A stretch of 64,000 bases of DNA from Chitinolyticbacter albus (GCF_024437655.1 NZ_JANBVF010000017.1:106852-170851), one strand, 5' to 3'; positions 36,666-47,428 are shown, numbered from the stretch's first letter. Made by a program: numbers and translations. The notes: generated from the letters alone by a model not told the origin.

Positions 36666-37804
36666 GCCAGAACGACCCGCAATGGGGTGGTCGCCGCAAC
36701 GACGGCCCACCCGATCTCGACGAAATCGTCCGCAAGTTCACCCGGAAATTTGGCGGTTTGTTCGGCGCCAGGCCTGGGCCAGGCAATGGCGGCTCGAGCG
36801 GCTTGATTGCCGTGCTCGGTGTGCTGTTGGTGCTCTGGGGGGCATCGGGCTTCTACGTGGTCGACGAGCGCGAGAACGCCGTCATCCTGCGTTTTGGCAA
36901 GTTCGTGAACACGGTCCCGAATCCCGGTCTGCACTGGCATCTGCCGTGGCCGATCGAAAGCCGTGAAATCGTCAACATGACCGAAATTCGCAGCCTGGTC
37001 GTCGGGACCACCGCAACCACGGATGCCGCGTCGAACGACGAAGCCATCATGCTGAGCGGCGACCAGAATCTGCTCGAAGTCCAGCTCGAAGTGCAGTACA
37101 CGCTCAATTCGGCCAAGGACTACAAGTTCAACAATCTGAACGAAAATGAAGATGGCCGCGATCTGGTGGTCAAGCCCGCTGCCGAAACCGCAATCCGCGA
37201 GGTGGTCGGCAAGAGCAATGTCGACTACGTGCTCAACGAAGGCCGCGGCCAGATCGCCGAGGAAACCAAGAAACTGATGCAGGATCTGCTCGATCGCTAC
37301 GGCGCGGGCGTGTCGATCTCGCGCGTCAATATCTCGGACGTGCAGCCGCCGCAACAGGTGCAGGATTCGTTCGCCGATGCCGTGAAGGCGCGGCAGGACA
37401 GGCAGCGCCTGATCAACGAAGGCACCGCCTACGCCAACGATGTGATTCCGAAGGCCGAGGGGGCCGCGGCACGCCTCATGGAAGAAGCCAAGGGCTACAA
37501 GCAGCGTGTGGTCGCGCAGGCCGAGGGTGATACGTCGCGCTTCAAGGCGGTGGCTGCCGAATACGCCAAGGCGCCGCAAGTCACGCGCGATCGCATGTAT
37601 CTGGACACCATGCAGCAGATGTTCGAGAACACCACCAAGATCCTCGTCGACCAGAAGGCCGGCGGCAATCTGCTGTACCTGCCGCTCGACAAGCTGATCC
37701 AGCAAAGCGCCGCCGATGCATCGGCCGGCTCCGCACCGACGCCGGTTCCGGCTCCCGCCGTGCAAGCTGCGCCGCAAGATCGCGGCGAGCGCTTCGGTCG
37801 ATAA
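36662..37804 (+). CDS. hflK: FtsH protease modulator HflK
   Basis: This 380-residue SPFH/band-7 protein is anchored in the inner membrane and, with HflC, forms cages around the FtsH protease. It has a Gly/Arg/Asp-rich cytoplasmic N terminus, one membrane helix (about residues 43-63) and the band-7 domain (about 65-250; V-D-E-R-E-N-A-V-I-L-R-F-G-K). A coiled helical part rich in E-G-A-A-A-R follows, with a Pro/Ala tail. It overlaps hflX by 4 bp; hflC starts 12 bp after. Confidence 0.96.
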   Translation: MSQNDPQWGGRRNDGPPDLDEIVRKFTRKFGGLFGARPGPGNGGSSGLIAVLGVLLVLWGASGFYVVDERENAVILRFGKFVNTVPNPGLHWHLPWPIESREIVNMTEIRSLVVGTTATTDAASNDEAIMLSGDQNLLEVQLEVQYTLNSAKDYKFNNLNENEDGRDLVVKPAAETAIREVVGKSNVDYVLNEGRGQIAEETKKLMQDLLDRYGAGVSISRVNISDVQPPQQVQDSFADAVKARQDRQRLINEGTAYANDVIPKAEGAAARLMEEAKGYKQRVVAQAEGDTSRFKAVAAEYAKAPQVTRDRMYLDTMQQMFENTTKILVDQKAGGNLLYLPLDKLIQQSAADASAGSAPTPVPAPAVQAAPQDRGERFGR

Positions 37805-37816
37805 GGAGGAGACGAG

Positions 37817-38692
37817 ATGAATCGCATATTGCCGACGCTCGCCGTCATCCTGGTCGGGCTGTTCGTACTGAGCCTGGCTTTCTTCACCGTTGATCAGCGC
37901 AAGTTCGCCGTGGTGTTCCAGTTCTCGGAAGCGCGTCGGGTGATATCCCAGCCCGGCTTCAACTTCAAGATCCCGCTACTGCAGGAAGTGCGCTACTTCG
38001 ACAAGCGCATCCAGACCATCGATGGCGATGCGCCCGCACGTATCCAGACCATCGAGAAGATGAATGTGCGCGCCGACAGTTATATCAAGTGGCAGATCGC
38101 CGACGTGGAGCGCTACTACAAGGCTGTCGGTACCGATCAGCGCAAGGCGCAGGACCGGTTGCGCAATACCGTGAACAACATGCTGCGTGACGAGTTCGGC
38201 AAGCGCACGGTGCAGGATGTGATCTCGGGCAAGCGCGAAGAGGTCATGGCCAAGGTCAAGCAGGTTGCCGCCGCCGACGCCGAACGCATCGGCGTCAAGG
38301 TGATCGACGTGCGTATCAAGCGCGTGGAACTTGAGGACAGCACACTGAACTCGGTGTACGAGCGCATGCAGTCCGAGCGCAAGGCCGTGGCCAACCAGCT
38401 GCGTGCCGAAGGCAGTGCCGAGGCCGAGAAGATCAAGGCCGATGCCGATCGCAAGCGCGAAGTGACGCTGGCCGATGCCTACAACAAGGCCCAGCAGCTC
38501 AAGGGTGAGGGCGACGGCCAGGCTGCGGCAATCTACGCGGCAGGCTACGGCCAGAACGCCGAGTTCTACGCCTTCTACAGGAGCCTGGAAGCGTACAAGC
38601 AGGCATTCCGCAAAAAGAGCGACCTGATGGTGGTCGACCCGAGCGCGGACTTCTTCAAGTACATGAAGAACCCGCGGGCGGCTGGCCGGTGA
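37817..38692 (+). CDS. hflC: FtsH protease modulator HflC
   Basis: This 291-residue partner of HflK has an N-terminal membrane anchor (about residues 5-25) and a band-7 domain beginning T-V-D-Q-R-K-F-A-V-V-F-Q. The R-I-K-R-V-E-L segment and the Glu/Lys/Arg-rich helical C terminus (Q-L-R-A-E-G-S-A-E-A-E-K-I) are typical. AAGGAGGAG precedes the ATG. It overlaps the DUF2065 gene by 4 bp (GTGA). Confidence 0.96.
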   Translation: MNRILPTLAVILVGLFVLSLAFFTVDQRKFAVVFQFSEARRVISQPGFNFKIPLLQEVRYFDKRIQTIDGDAPARIQTIEKMNVRADSYIKWQIADVERYYKAVGTDQRKAQDRLRNTVNNMLRDEFGKRTVQDVISGKREEVMAKVKQVAAADAERIGVKVIDVRIKRVELEDSTLNSVYERMQSERKAVANQLRAEGSAEAEKIKADADRKREVTLADAYNKAQQLKGEGDGQAAAIYAAGYGQNAEFYAFYRSLEAYKQAFRKKSDLMVVDPSADFFKYMKNPRAAGR

Positions 38693-38874
38693 GCGGCACG
38701 CTGCTCCTGGCATTTGCGCTCGTGCTCGTGTTCGAGGGCATCCTGCCTTTTGCCGCGCCCGCCGTATGGAAGCGCGCGATGAGCCAGGTGACACGCCTGT
38801 CCGATCGGCAGGTCAGAATCTTCGGCTTTGCCGCGCTGATGACTGGCCTGATCCTCGCTCTCGCCGTACACTAA
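38689..38874 (+). CDS. DUF2065 (YjeT-like) small membrane protein
   Basis: This 61-residue protein has two hydrophobic helices (about 3-22 and 43-60) and the family pattern E-G-I-L-P-F-x-x-P and R-x-F-G-F-A-x-L-x-x-G. Its function is unknown. The start is GTG overlapping the hflC stop, so it is probably made with HflKC. A terminator follows. Confidence 0.88.
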   Translation: MSGTLLLAFALVLVFEGILPFAAPAVWKRAMSQVTRLSDRQVRIFGFAALMTGLILALAVH

Positions 38875-38894
38875 CCGTTTGTTGAATCCGCTGC

Positions 38895-38930
38895 GCCCGA
38901 TGGTGCTCTCGCACCTTCGGGCCTTTGTTT
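38895..38930 (+). terminator. Terminator before hisZ
   Basis: GCCCGATGGTGC (38895-38906) pairs with GCACCTTCGGGC (38911-38922), with one mismatch and a TCTC loop, followed by CTTTGTTTG. Confidence 0.75.
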
Positions 38931-38941
38931 GAAAAGAACCC

Positions 38942-41468
<2,527 letters not shown>

Positions 41469-41482
41469 ACGCAAGCATGAAG

Positions 41483-41509
41483 AAAACCCCGGCCAAGGCC
41501 GGGGTTTTT
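41483..41509 (+). terminator. Strong terminator after purA
   Basis: AAAACCCCGGCC (41483-41494) pairs with GGCCGGGGTTTTT (41497-41509), giving a long GC stem with a T5 run. Confidence 0.85.
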
Positions 41510-41604
41510 GTTTGCCCATACAGATCGTTTTGGCGATGCCCGACTTAAGTTTGATAGTTTTCACAAATGGCCGTGGTGAGGATAATCAATTTCTCCATGG
41601 TGTT

Positions 41605-41623
41605 GAGAATGATTACTATCAAC
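41605..41623. promoter_or_regulatory. Weak Fur-box-like site upstream of the DUF2061 gene
   Basis: GAGAATGATTACTATCAAC agrees with the Fur consensus GATAATGATAATCATTATC at about 13 of 19 positions. It lies 19 bp before the DUF2061 start. Two better sites are near the bacterioferritin genes. Confidence 0.35.
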
Positions 41624-41641
41624 TTAAACAAGGAGTGCATC

Positions 41642-41866
41642 ATGACCAAGACCATCACCTTCGCCATCACCCACTTCAGCGTCGCCTTCGCCGTGGCTTA
41701 CTTGCTGACTGGCAATATCGGGGTATCGAGCATGCTGGCGCTGGTCGAGCCCATGGTGAATACGGTGGCCTATTTCTTCCACGAGAAAATCTGGGATCGC
41801 ATCCGCGCCGGCAAACCCGCCAATATCGCCTATGCTGGCCACGAAGCCTTGTTTCACCGACATTGA
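41642..41866 (+). CDS. DUF2061-family small membrane protein
   Basis: This 74-residue protein begins T-K-T-I-T-F-A-I-T-H-F and contains the family pattern A-Y-L-L-T-G-N, then L-x-E-P-x-x-N-T-V-A-Y-F-x-H-E-x-x-W. One or two membrane helices span about residues 10-50. Function is unknown. The ATG at 41642 follows AAGGAG; a Fur-like site lies just upstream, so iron control is possible. Confidence 0.8.
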   Translation: MTKTITFAITHFSVAFAVAYLLTGNIGVSSMLALVEPMVNTVAYFFHEKIWDRIRAGKPANIAYAGHEALFHRH

Positions 41867-42030
41867 GCAAAAACACTACCGCCACGACGAAGTTGGGCAA
41901 CGCGCTCGGGTGCATGAACAGCGATGGCCGCGCGCGTTCCAAGGTCAGGACGCCGACCCGACTCCCATCGCTTGGCGCTACTCATGCTGAAGCCGGTGTT
42001 ATGCTGAGTGGATAGCACGCGAAGGAGCGG

Positions 42031-42879
42031 ATGATGCGCTGGGACCGAATGAGGGCGAGCAGCAATGTCGAAGACCGTCGCGGATTGGGCGGTGTCGGCC
42101 GCGGTGGCGCCAAACTGGGCTTGGGCGGTATTGCCGTTGTCGTGGTAGTTGGCCTGTTGATGGGCAAGAACCCGATCGAGCTGCTGTCGCTGGTCATGCA
42201 GATGCCGGCGGGCCAGGGTACGCAGCAAGCGGCGACGGGTGCTAGCGACAACGATCAGAACGTGCAGTTCGTCTCCAAGGTGCTGGGCGATACCGAGGAT
42301 ACCTGGGGCGCATTGTTCAAGGACGCCGGCTCCAGTTACAGGGCGCCCAAGCTTGTGCTGTTCCGCGGTGGCGTCGACAGCGCCTGCGGCCAAGCGAGTT
42401 CCGCAGTGGGGCCGTTCTATTGCCCGGGCGACTCCCAGGTCTACCTCGATCTGGGTTTCTTCGACGAACTCGACAAGCGCTTTGGCGCGGGCGGCGATTT
42501 CGCCGCAGCCTATGTGGTCGCACACGAGGTTGGCCACCATGTGCAGAACCTGATCGGCGTTTCGAGCAAGGTGCATGCCCAGCGGCCGCAGTTGTCGGAT
42601 GCCGAAGGCAACGCGCTGTCGGTAAAGCAGGAACTGCAGGCCGATTGCTTCGCCGGCGTGTGGGGCCACTACGCCAGCCAGCGTGGCATCCTGGAGCAGG
42701 GCGATCTGGAAGAGGCACTGACGGCCGCGCATGCGATCGGTGATGACACGCTGCAGCGTAATTCGGGTCGGCAGATCGTGCCCGATTCCTTCACGCACGG
42801 CACTTCCGAGCAGCGCATACAGTGGTTCCGCCGTGGTTTCGAAGCCGGCCAGATCAAGGCTTGCAACACGTTCTCCTGA
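42031..42879 (+). CDS. YpfJ-type neutral zinc metallopeptidase
   Basis: The 282-residue protein has a short cytoplasmic N terminus with V-E-D-R-R-G, a membrane helix (about 32-50) and an extracytoplasmic domain. The zinc motif H-E-V-G-H-H lies near residues 169-174, and a downstream E-L-Q-A-D-C-F-A-G-V-W near 202-212 supplies the third ligand region. It belongs to the putative neutral zinc metallopeptidase family; the substrate is unknown. AAGGAG precedes the ATG; the next methionine codon (42034) is an equal option. Confidence 0.88.
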   Translation: MMRWDRMRASSNVEDRRGLGGVGRGGAKLGLGGIAVVVVVGLLMGKNPIELLSLVMQMPAGQGTQQAATGASDNDQNVQFVSKVLGDTEDTWGALFKDAGSSYRAPKLVLFRGGVDSACGQASSAVGPFYCPGDSQVYLDLGFFDELDKRFGAGGDFAAAYVVAHEVGHHVQNLIGVSSKVHAQRPQLSDAEGNALSVKQELQADCFAGVWGHYASQRGILEQGDLEEALTAAHAIGDDTLQRNSGRQIVPDSFTHGTSEQRIQWFRRGFEAGQIKACNTFS

Positions 42880-42885
42880 ATCTGC

Positions 42886-43809
42886 ATGCTTTATCTCTAT
42901 ACCCCATACCAGCGTGAAGCCTGGCTGGACGCGCTGCGCGCCGCCTTGCCCGATGTGACCGTGGCCGCCTGGCCCGATCCTGTTAAGGTCGATGCGGTCC
43001 GTTACCTCGCCGCATGGCGGCCGCCCGAGCACTTCTTTGCGCAGTTTCCGGCGCTGAAGGCGGTGTTCACGCTGGGGGCGGGGGTCGATCGTTTCGTCGA
43101 GCGCAATGATCTCGCATCCCATGTCGCCATCGTGCGATTGACCGACGCCGGGATGGTGGCGCAGATGGCCGAGTACGTGCTGTATGGCGTGCTGCGGTTT
43201 CAGCGGGATTTCGATCTGTACGCTGCCCAGCAGCATGGGCATCACTGGCTGCAGCACGCGCCCCGATCGGCTGCACAGACCCGGGTCACGGTGTTGGGCC
43301 TGGGCGAGATCGGCGGCGTGGTCGCTACGCGATTGGCGACCTTGGGCTATGTGGTGTCAGGCTGGAGTCGTGGCCGGCGTGCGCTCGAGGGCGTGGCCTG
43401 CCACGAGGGCCTTACCGCGTTGGAGGCGCTGCTGGAGCAGACCGACATCCTCGTGAACCTGCTGCCATCGACGCCCCGCACGCGCAGCCTGCTCGACGGG
43501 CCCAGGCTGTCGCGCCTGCCGGCGGGCGCTGCCATCATCCATGCTGGCCGCGGCGATCAGCTCGATCTGGATGCGCTGGTGCTGCTGCTGGATGCCGATC
43601 GCCTGCGGGGCGCCGTGCTGGATGTGTTTCCGGAGGAGCCATTGCCGCCCGATCATCCGCTGTGGCGCCATCCCAAGGTGCTGATGACGCCACATGTGGC
43701 GGCGACTACGCTGATCGTCCCGGCCGCGCAGCAGATCGCGGATAAACTCGCTGCTTTGCACGCTGGCGGGCAAGTGGCTGGCCTGGTTGATAGGGAGCAG
43801 TATTACTGA
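42886..43809 (+). CDS. ghrA: Glyoxylate/hydroxypyruvate reductase A-like
   Basis: This 307-residue NAD(P)H-dependent D-2-hydroxyacid dehydrogenase is of the GhrA subgroup. It has F-T-L-G-A-G-V-D near residues 63-70, the nucleotide motif L-G-L-G-E-I-G-G near 136-143, then Arg in H-A-G-R-G-D-Q-L-D, Glu in V-F-P-E-E-P-L-P and His in M-T-P-H-V-A-A. It would reduce glyoxylate to glycolate or hydroxypyruvate to glycerate. It overlaps the next gene by one base. The symbol is given by subgroup resemblance. Confidence 0.85.
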   Translation: MLYLYTPYQREAWLDALRAALPDVTVAAWPDPVKVDAVRYLAAWRPPEHFFAQFPALKAVFTLGAGVDRFVERNDLASHVAIVRLTDAGMVAQMAEYVLYGVLRFQRDFDLYAAQQHGHHWLQHAPRSAAQTRVTVLGLGEIGGVVATRLATLGYVVSGWSRGRRALEGVACHEGLTALEALLEQTDILVNLLPSTPRTRSLLDGPRLSRLPAGAAIIHAGRGDQLDLDALVLLLDADRLRGAVLDVFPEEPLPPDHPLWRHPKVLMTPHVAATTLIVPAAQQIADKLAALHAGGQVAGLVDREQYY

Positions 43810-44495
43810 TGTACGTGCTGGTTCGAGTTTTGCGCTGGGCGCTCTATGCGCTGCTCACGTTGTTGGCGGGTATCGCGCTGTACTTCGGCGTCTCGTCGGC
43901 CTTGCTGTACTGGCCAGTGCCGGCAACGCAGCCCTCGTCCGACGCGACCATCGATATCTACGTGCAAAGCAACGGCGTCCATACCGACCTGGTGCTGCCG
44001 GTAGTCACGGCGCAGCAGGACTGGCGCCGGTTTTTTCCGACGCAGCACATGCGGCAGGTGGAGGCCGCGCCGGCCTGGCTGGCGCTGGGTTGGGGCAATC
44101 GCGAGTTTTACCTGAATACGCCGCAATGGTCCGATCTCACCTTGCGCACGGCCTGGGGAGCGTTGAGTGGGCAGGGCGGCACCTTGCTGCACGCCGAGTA
44201 CCTGCGCGTCACACCGCGAGGGCCGCAGGCGCGACGCTGGCGACTGACACCTGCCCAATACGCGGTGCTGATCGCTTACGTGCACGACACGGTGAGGCAG
44301 GAAGGGGGGCACGCCATGCAGATTGCGGGCTACCACTACAACCGGCGCGATGCCTTCTACGAGGCGCACGGCCGCTACCATCTGTTTCGTACTTGCAATG
44401 GCTGGACCGGCGCGGCCCTGCGCCGCGTTGCCGCTCCGGTCAGCGCCTGGACGCCGTTTGATTGGCAGGTGCTCTGGCATTTACCCCGTGTGTGA
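43809..44495 (+). CDS. DUF2459 (TIGR02117-like) envelope protein
   Basis: The 228-residue protein has an N-terminal membrane helix (about residues 10-34) and an extracytoplasmic domain. Conserved segments are S-N-G-V-H-T-D-L-V-L-P near 53-63, L-G-W-G-N-R-E-F-Y near 92-100, and F-R-T-C-N-G-W-T near 193-200. These Cys/His-containing motifs look enzyme-like, but no reaction is established. It is translationally coupled to the ghrA-like gene. Confidence 0.85.
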   Translation: MYVLVRVLRWALYALLTLLAGIALYFGVSSALLYWPVPATQPSSDATIDIYVQSNGVHTDLVLPVVTAQQDWRRFFPTQHMRQVEAAPAWLALGWGNREFYLNTPQWSDLTLRTAWGALSGQGGTLLHAEYLRVTPRGPQARRWRLTPAQYAVLIAYVHDTVRQEGGHAMQIAGYHYNRRDAFYEAHGRYHLFRTCNGWTGAALRRVAAPVSAWTPFDWQVLWHLPRV

Positions 44496-44568
44496 TGCGC
44501 CATCCTACGCTGGCGATCCAATCGATAAGCGGTCGCATTTGCGATTGCATAGCGTACGTCGTTTTGTA

Positions 44569-44587
44569 CATAATGAGAACGCTTATC
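44569..44587. promoter_or_regulatory. Fur-box-like site upstream of bfd
   Basis: CATAATGAGAACGCTTATC matches the Fur consensus at about 14 of 19 positions and lies 17 bp before the bfd start, where repression by Fe-Fur would block transcription. Confidence 0.6.
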
Positions 44588-44603
44588 AATGGTGAGGTTG
44601 TCG

Positions 44604-44816
44604 ATGTACGTTTGCGTGTGCAACAGCGTGTCGGACAAGGCCGTGCGGCGAGCCGTGGCGAACGGTGCGCGCAATTTCATCGAGCTGCAGCAGATGACCA
44701 AGGTCGGCACCTGTTGTGGCCAGTGTATCGGCTGCGCACGTGAAGTGATGCTCGATGCGATCGAGGAAGAAGCGCGACGCGGCTGGGAAGAGATGGACGC
44801 GTTGGCCGCGGCCTGA
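44604..44816 (+). CDS. bfd: Bacterioferritin-associated ferredoxin Bfd
   Basis: This 70-residue [2Fe-2S] protein carries electrons to the bacterioferritin heme so that stored ferric iron can be released. The four cysteine ligands are visible in the Bfd spacing: C-V-C at residues 4-6, then C-G-Q-C-I-G-C at about 38-44. GTGAGG precedes the ATG. It is convergent with the two bacterioferritin genes across a terminator and has its own Fur-like site. Confidence 0.93.
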   Translation: MYVCVCNSVSDKAVRRAVANGARNFIELQQMTKVGTCCGQCIGCAREVMLDAIEEEARRGWEEMDALAAA

Positions 44817-44836
44817 ACCGCGAAACTGGATACGAC

Positions 44837-44866
44837 AACGGGACGCTCTGGCGTCCCGTTTCTTTT
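44837..44866. terminator. Terminator between bfd and bfr
   Basis: AACGGGACGC (44837-44846) pairs with GCGTCCCGTT (44851-44860) and is followed by TCTTTT, so it ends bfd. It may also serve the convergent bacterioferritin operon. Confidence 0.8.
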
Positions 44867-44876
44867 GCTGCGTGGC

Positions 44877-45356
44877 TCAGCCCGGCGCTTCGACCTGCGA
44901 CTGCAGGTAGTTCTGCAATCCCACTGCCTGGATCAGCCCCAGTTGCTGCTCCAGCCAGTGCGCGTGGTCCTGTTCGGTGTCGTCGAGCAGCTGCAGCAGG
45001 ACGCGTCGCGTGACGAAATCCTGTACACCCTCGCACAGTACGATCGCCTGCTTCAGCGCGGCGGCAACCTCGTATTCAGTGTCGAGATCGTTCTTCAGCA
45101 TCGCGGGTACATCGGTACCGATACGCAGCGCGGTGCGTGCCGCCACGTCGGGAATGCCGCCAAGAAACAGAATGCGTTCGATCAGCCGCGTGGCGTGGCC
45201 GATCTCGTCGCCGCGTTCATGATCGATCCGCGCATACAGCCGCTGGTAACCCCAGTTGTGATACATCTGGCTATGAACGAAGTACTGGTCGACCGAGGAG
45301 AGCTCGGCGGCCAGCAGCTGGTTGAGCGTGGCGATGACCTGCGGATTGCCTTGCAT
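44877..45356 (-). CDS. bfr: Bacterioferritin subunit with ferroxidase centre but no heme methionine
   Basis: This 159-residue ferritin-like subunit has the complete diiron ferroxidase set: E18, Y25, E51, H54, E94, E128 and H131. At the heme position, Met52 of classic bacterioferritin is replaced by Ile (D-E-I-G-H-A). It should therefore oxidise ferrous iron but not hold heme by itself. It lies 12 bp after the sister subunit on the same strand, which shows the opposite loss. Together they resemble heteropolymeric bacterioferritins of Neisseria, Pseudomonas and Magnetospirillum. Confidence 0.92.
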   Translation of the reverse strand: MQGNPQVIATLNQLLAAELSSVDQYFVHSQMYHNWGYQRLYARIDHERGDEIGHATRLIERILFLGGIPDVAARTALRIGTDVPAMLKNDLDTEYEVAAALKQAIVLCEGVQDFVTRRVLLQLLDDTEQDHAHWLEQQLGLIQAVGLQNYLQSQVEAPG

Positions 45357-45368
45357 GATGGACGCTCC

Positions 45369-45839
45369 TTATTCGTCGATCTGCGATTGCAGGTAATTGG
45401 CCAGACCCAGCGCAACCAATTGCTCGCGCTGCGTTTCCAGCCAGTCCACATACTCCTCTTCGCTGTCGAGCAGTGCTTCGAGCAGGTCACGCGAAACGAA
45501 ATCCTGCGCCGATTCACAGCTGACGACGGCTGTGCGCAGCAGCTGCAAGTGCCCGGACACGAGTTTGAGGTCACACTCGAGCATCTCGGGTACGTCTTCG
45601 CCTATCCACAGCTTGCCCAGTTGCTGCAGGTTGGGCAGGCCTTCCAGGAACAGGATGCGCTCGATCAGCTTGTCCGCGCGTTTCATCGCGGCGATCGACT
45701 CGTGATAGACACGGTCGTTCAGACGTTTGTAGCCCCAGTTCTTGTACATGCGCGCATGCAGGAACAGCTGGTTGATGGCGATGAGCTCGTTGCCCAGCAC
45801 GGCATTGAGCGACTGAAGTACCTGCTTGTCGCCTTGCAT
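45369..45839 (-). CDS. bfr: Bacterioferritin subunit with heme methionine but no ferroxidase centre
   Basis: This 156-residue subunit keeps heme-ligating Met52 (A-A-M-K-R-A-D) and E18 and E127. It has lost Y25 (Leu), E51 (Ala), H54 (Arg), E94 (Val) and H130 (Tyr), so the diiron site cannot form. It should supply heme for electron entry from Bfd while the neighbouring subunit oxidises iron. It is the promoter-proximal gene of the pair and has the best Fur-like box of the window 94 bp upstream. Both subunits share the name bfr; I do not assign A/B numbering. Confidence 0.9.
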   Translation of the reverse strand: MQGDKQVLQSLNAVLGNELIAINQLFLHARMYKNWGYKRLNDRVYHESIAAMKRADKLIERILFLEGLPNLQQLGKLWIGEDVPEMLECDLKLVSGHLQLLRTAVVSCESAQDFVSRDLLEALLDSEEEYVDWLETQREQLVALGLANYLQSQIDE

Positions 45840-45932
45840 GGTGGTAACTCCAGAGGGGTTAATCCAAAGATTTTATTCCCTTCATTTGCTTAATTCCATT
45901 TCCTTTTAACTTTAAAAGTTATTATTGATTTT

Positions 45933-45951
45933 TATTATGATAACCATTATC
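45933..45951. promoter_or_regulatory. Fur-box-like site upstream of the bacterioferritin operon
   Basis: TATTATGATAACCATTATC agrees with the 19-bp Fur consensus at about 16 positions. It lies in an AT-rich promoter region between the bacterioferritin pair and the divergent inositol-monophosphatase-like gene. Confidence 0.7.
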
Positions 45952-46049
45952 AAATACGCATGCCCATGGCAGCTCGGCTGCCATTCGTTTGGGGTGGCGG
46001 GCGACTCGTGATAGGCTCGCCGACCTTGCTTTATCCGGATGAGTGCACC

Positions 46050-46829
46050 ATGCCCATCGCCGCCTTGCCCGAACAGCTGAACCTGATGCATCGCCTCGTT
46101 GCCGCCAGCGGTGATGTGATACGCGCTTATTACCGCAGCGGACTGGCCATCGACGACAAGGATGACGCCAGCCCGGTGACGCGTGCCGATCGCGAGGCGG
46201 AACTTGCCATGCGCGCGCTGATCCAGGCACAGCGGCCGCAAGACGGCATCATCGGCGAGGAGTATGGCGAGGAAAATGCCGACGCCGATTGGGTCTGGGT
46301 GCTCGATCCGGTCGACGGCACCAAGTCGTTTACCGTGGGCAGGCCACTCTTTGTCACGCTGATCGGCTTGATGTACCGCGGCGTACCGGTGCTGGGGGGC
46401 ATCCACCAACCCATCACCGGTGATCTGTGGCTGGGCGGGCAGGGCGTGTCGGCCACGCTGAACGGCCGGCCGATCCATGCCAGCGAGGTGGCGGCGATCG
46501 CGCAAGCGAGGATCGGTACCACCGGTCCCGAATACCTGCACGCGGCACGCTCGGTGTTCGATGGCCTGGCCAGCCTATGCCGCTATCCGATCTACGGCGG
46601 TGACGGTTTTCTCTATGCTCAGGTGGCGAGCGGCTGGCTGGAGCTGGTGATCGAGGAAGGGCTGAAGCTGCACGATTTTGCCGCACTGGCGCCGGTGGTA
46701 AACGCGGCCGGTGGCCGGATGACCGACTGGCAGGGCGAGGCACTCAACCGGCACAGCAGCGGCCGGGTGATCGCCGCGGCGAACGCAGCGCTGCATGCTG
46801 CGGTGTTACCGCGGCTCGCGGTGCTCTGA
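46050..46829 (+). CDS. Inositol-monophosphatase-family phosphatase, histidinol-phosphatase-like
   Basis: This 259-residue Mg-dependent phosphatase has the family motifs: D-A-S-P-V-T-R-A-D near residues 38-46, G-E-E-Y-G near 71-75, W-V-L-D-P-V-D-G-T-K-S-F near 86-97 and a C-terminal W-L-E-L-V-I-E-E-G-L-K-L-H-D near 197-210. The D-x-x-P-V-T-x-A-D and G-I-I-G-E-E-Y-G patterns fit the HisN histidinol-phosphatase subgroup better than CysQ or SuhB, but substrate is not certain. I chose the ATG at 46050; in-frame starts up to 45960 have no homology. It is divergent from bfr. Confidence 0.85.
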   Translation: MPIAALPEQLNLMHRLVAASGDVIRAYYRSGLAIDDKDDASPVTRADREAELAMRALIQAQRPQDGIIGEEYGEENADADWVWVLDPVDGTKSFTVGRPLFVTLIGLMYRGVPVLGGIHQPITGDLWLGGQGVSATLNGRPIHASEVAAIAQARIGTTGPEYLHAARSVFDGLASLCRYPIYGGDGFLYAQVASGWLELVIEEGLKLHDFAALAPVVNAAGGRMTDWQGEALNRHSSGRVIAAANAALHAAVLPRLAVL

Positions 46830-46899
46830 AGCGCTGCCCGGCGCTGGCCCGCGCCGCACGACTCTTTTATAATCCGGTCAACTTCAGTCAGGCACCATC

Positions 46900-47097
46900 A
46901 TGTTCAAGAACACCCGATACGTTTCCGAATTCACCCAGTTCATGCAAGGCTACCTCAACGAGCACCCCGATGTGGCGCGTGGCCAGGTCGAAGGCCGTGC
47001 GCTGTTGTGGGACAAGGCGCCGATCAATCTGGACGAGCGCAGCCGCAGCACGGTATCGAACGTGCCGCACAAGCCGTATCCCTACCAGCCCGATTGA
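46900..47097 (+). CDS. DUF3460-family small protein
   Basis: This 65-residue protein has the betaproteobacterial DUF3460 pattern Y-x-S-E-F-T-Q-F-M, L-x-E-H-P-x-V, G-R-A-L-L-W-D-K and V-x-x-K-P-Y-x-Y. Its function is unknown. A terminator follows at once. Confidence 0.88.
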   Translation: MFKNTRYVSEFTQFMQGYLNEHPDVARGQVEGRALLWDKAPINLDERSRSTVSNVPHKPYPYQPD

Positions 47098-47109
47098 GCG
47101 CAGGCTGAC

Positions 47110-47133
47110 AAACCGGGCTACGCCCGGTTTTTT
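47110..47133 (+). terminator. Terminator after the DUF3460 gene
   Basis: AAACCGGGC (47110-47118) pairs with GCCCGGTTT (47122-47130) and is followed by further Ts. Confidence 0.85.
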
Positions 47134-47147
47134 GTTTGTCATCAGAT

Positions 47148-47351
47148 TCAATGCCGATAGCGGCTGATGGTACGGTCGAGCTCCCCGGTCAGCGCTCTCG
47201 GCCGTTGTGACAGCTCGCCGCTGCTGGCTGCCGCGCTGTGGTTTTCCTCGCTGGCCTGGGTGATCCGCGCCACATTGCGCGCGATGTTCTGGTTGGCCGC
47301 ACTTTGCTCGCGGATGGCGTGAACCATCTGCCAGCTCCGATCGGGATATGC
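47148..47351 (-). pseudogene. C-terminal remnant of a methyl-accepting chemotaxis protein
   Basis: Read on the minus strand, an open frame of about 67 codons contains A-I-R-E-Q-S-A-A-N-Q-N-I-A-R-N-V near its start and S-E-E-N-H-S-A-A-A further on, then ends L-T-G-E-L-D-R. This is the last helix of the signalling domain of a chemoreceptor. A stop codon lies just upstream in the same frame (47352-47354), and no N-terminal part is present. The sequence is well preserved, so the truncation may be recent. Confidence 0.75.
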
Positions 47352-47428
47352 TTACAAGCTTGGTCGAGCCTGCGAGGACGCGTGTTAACATCCGTGTTTT
47401 CAAGCATTTGCCCGCCGGACGGAACACC

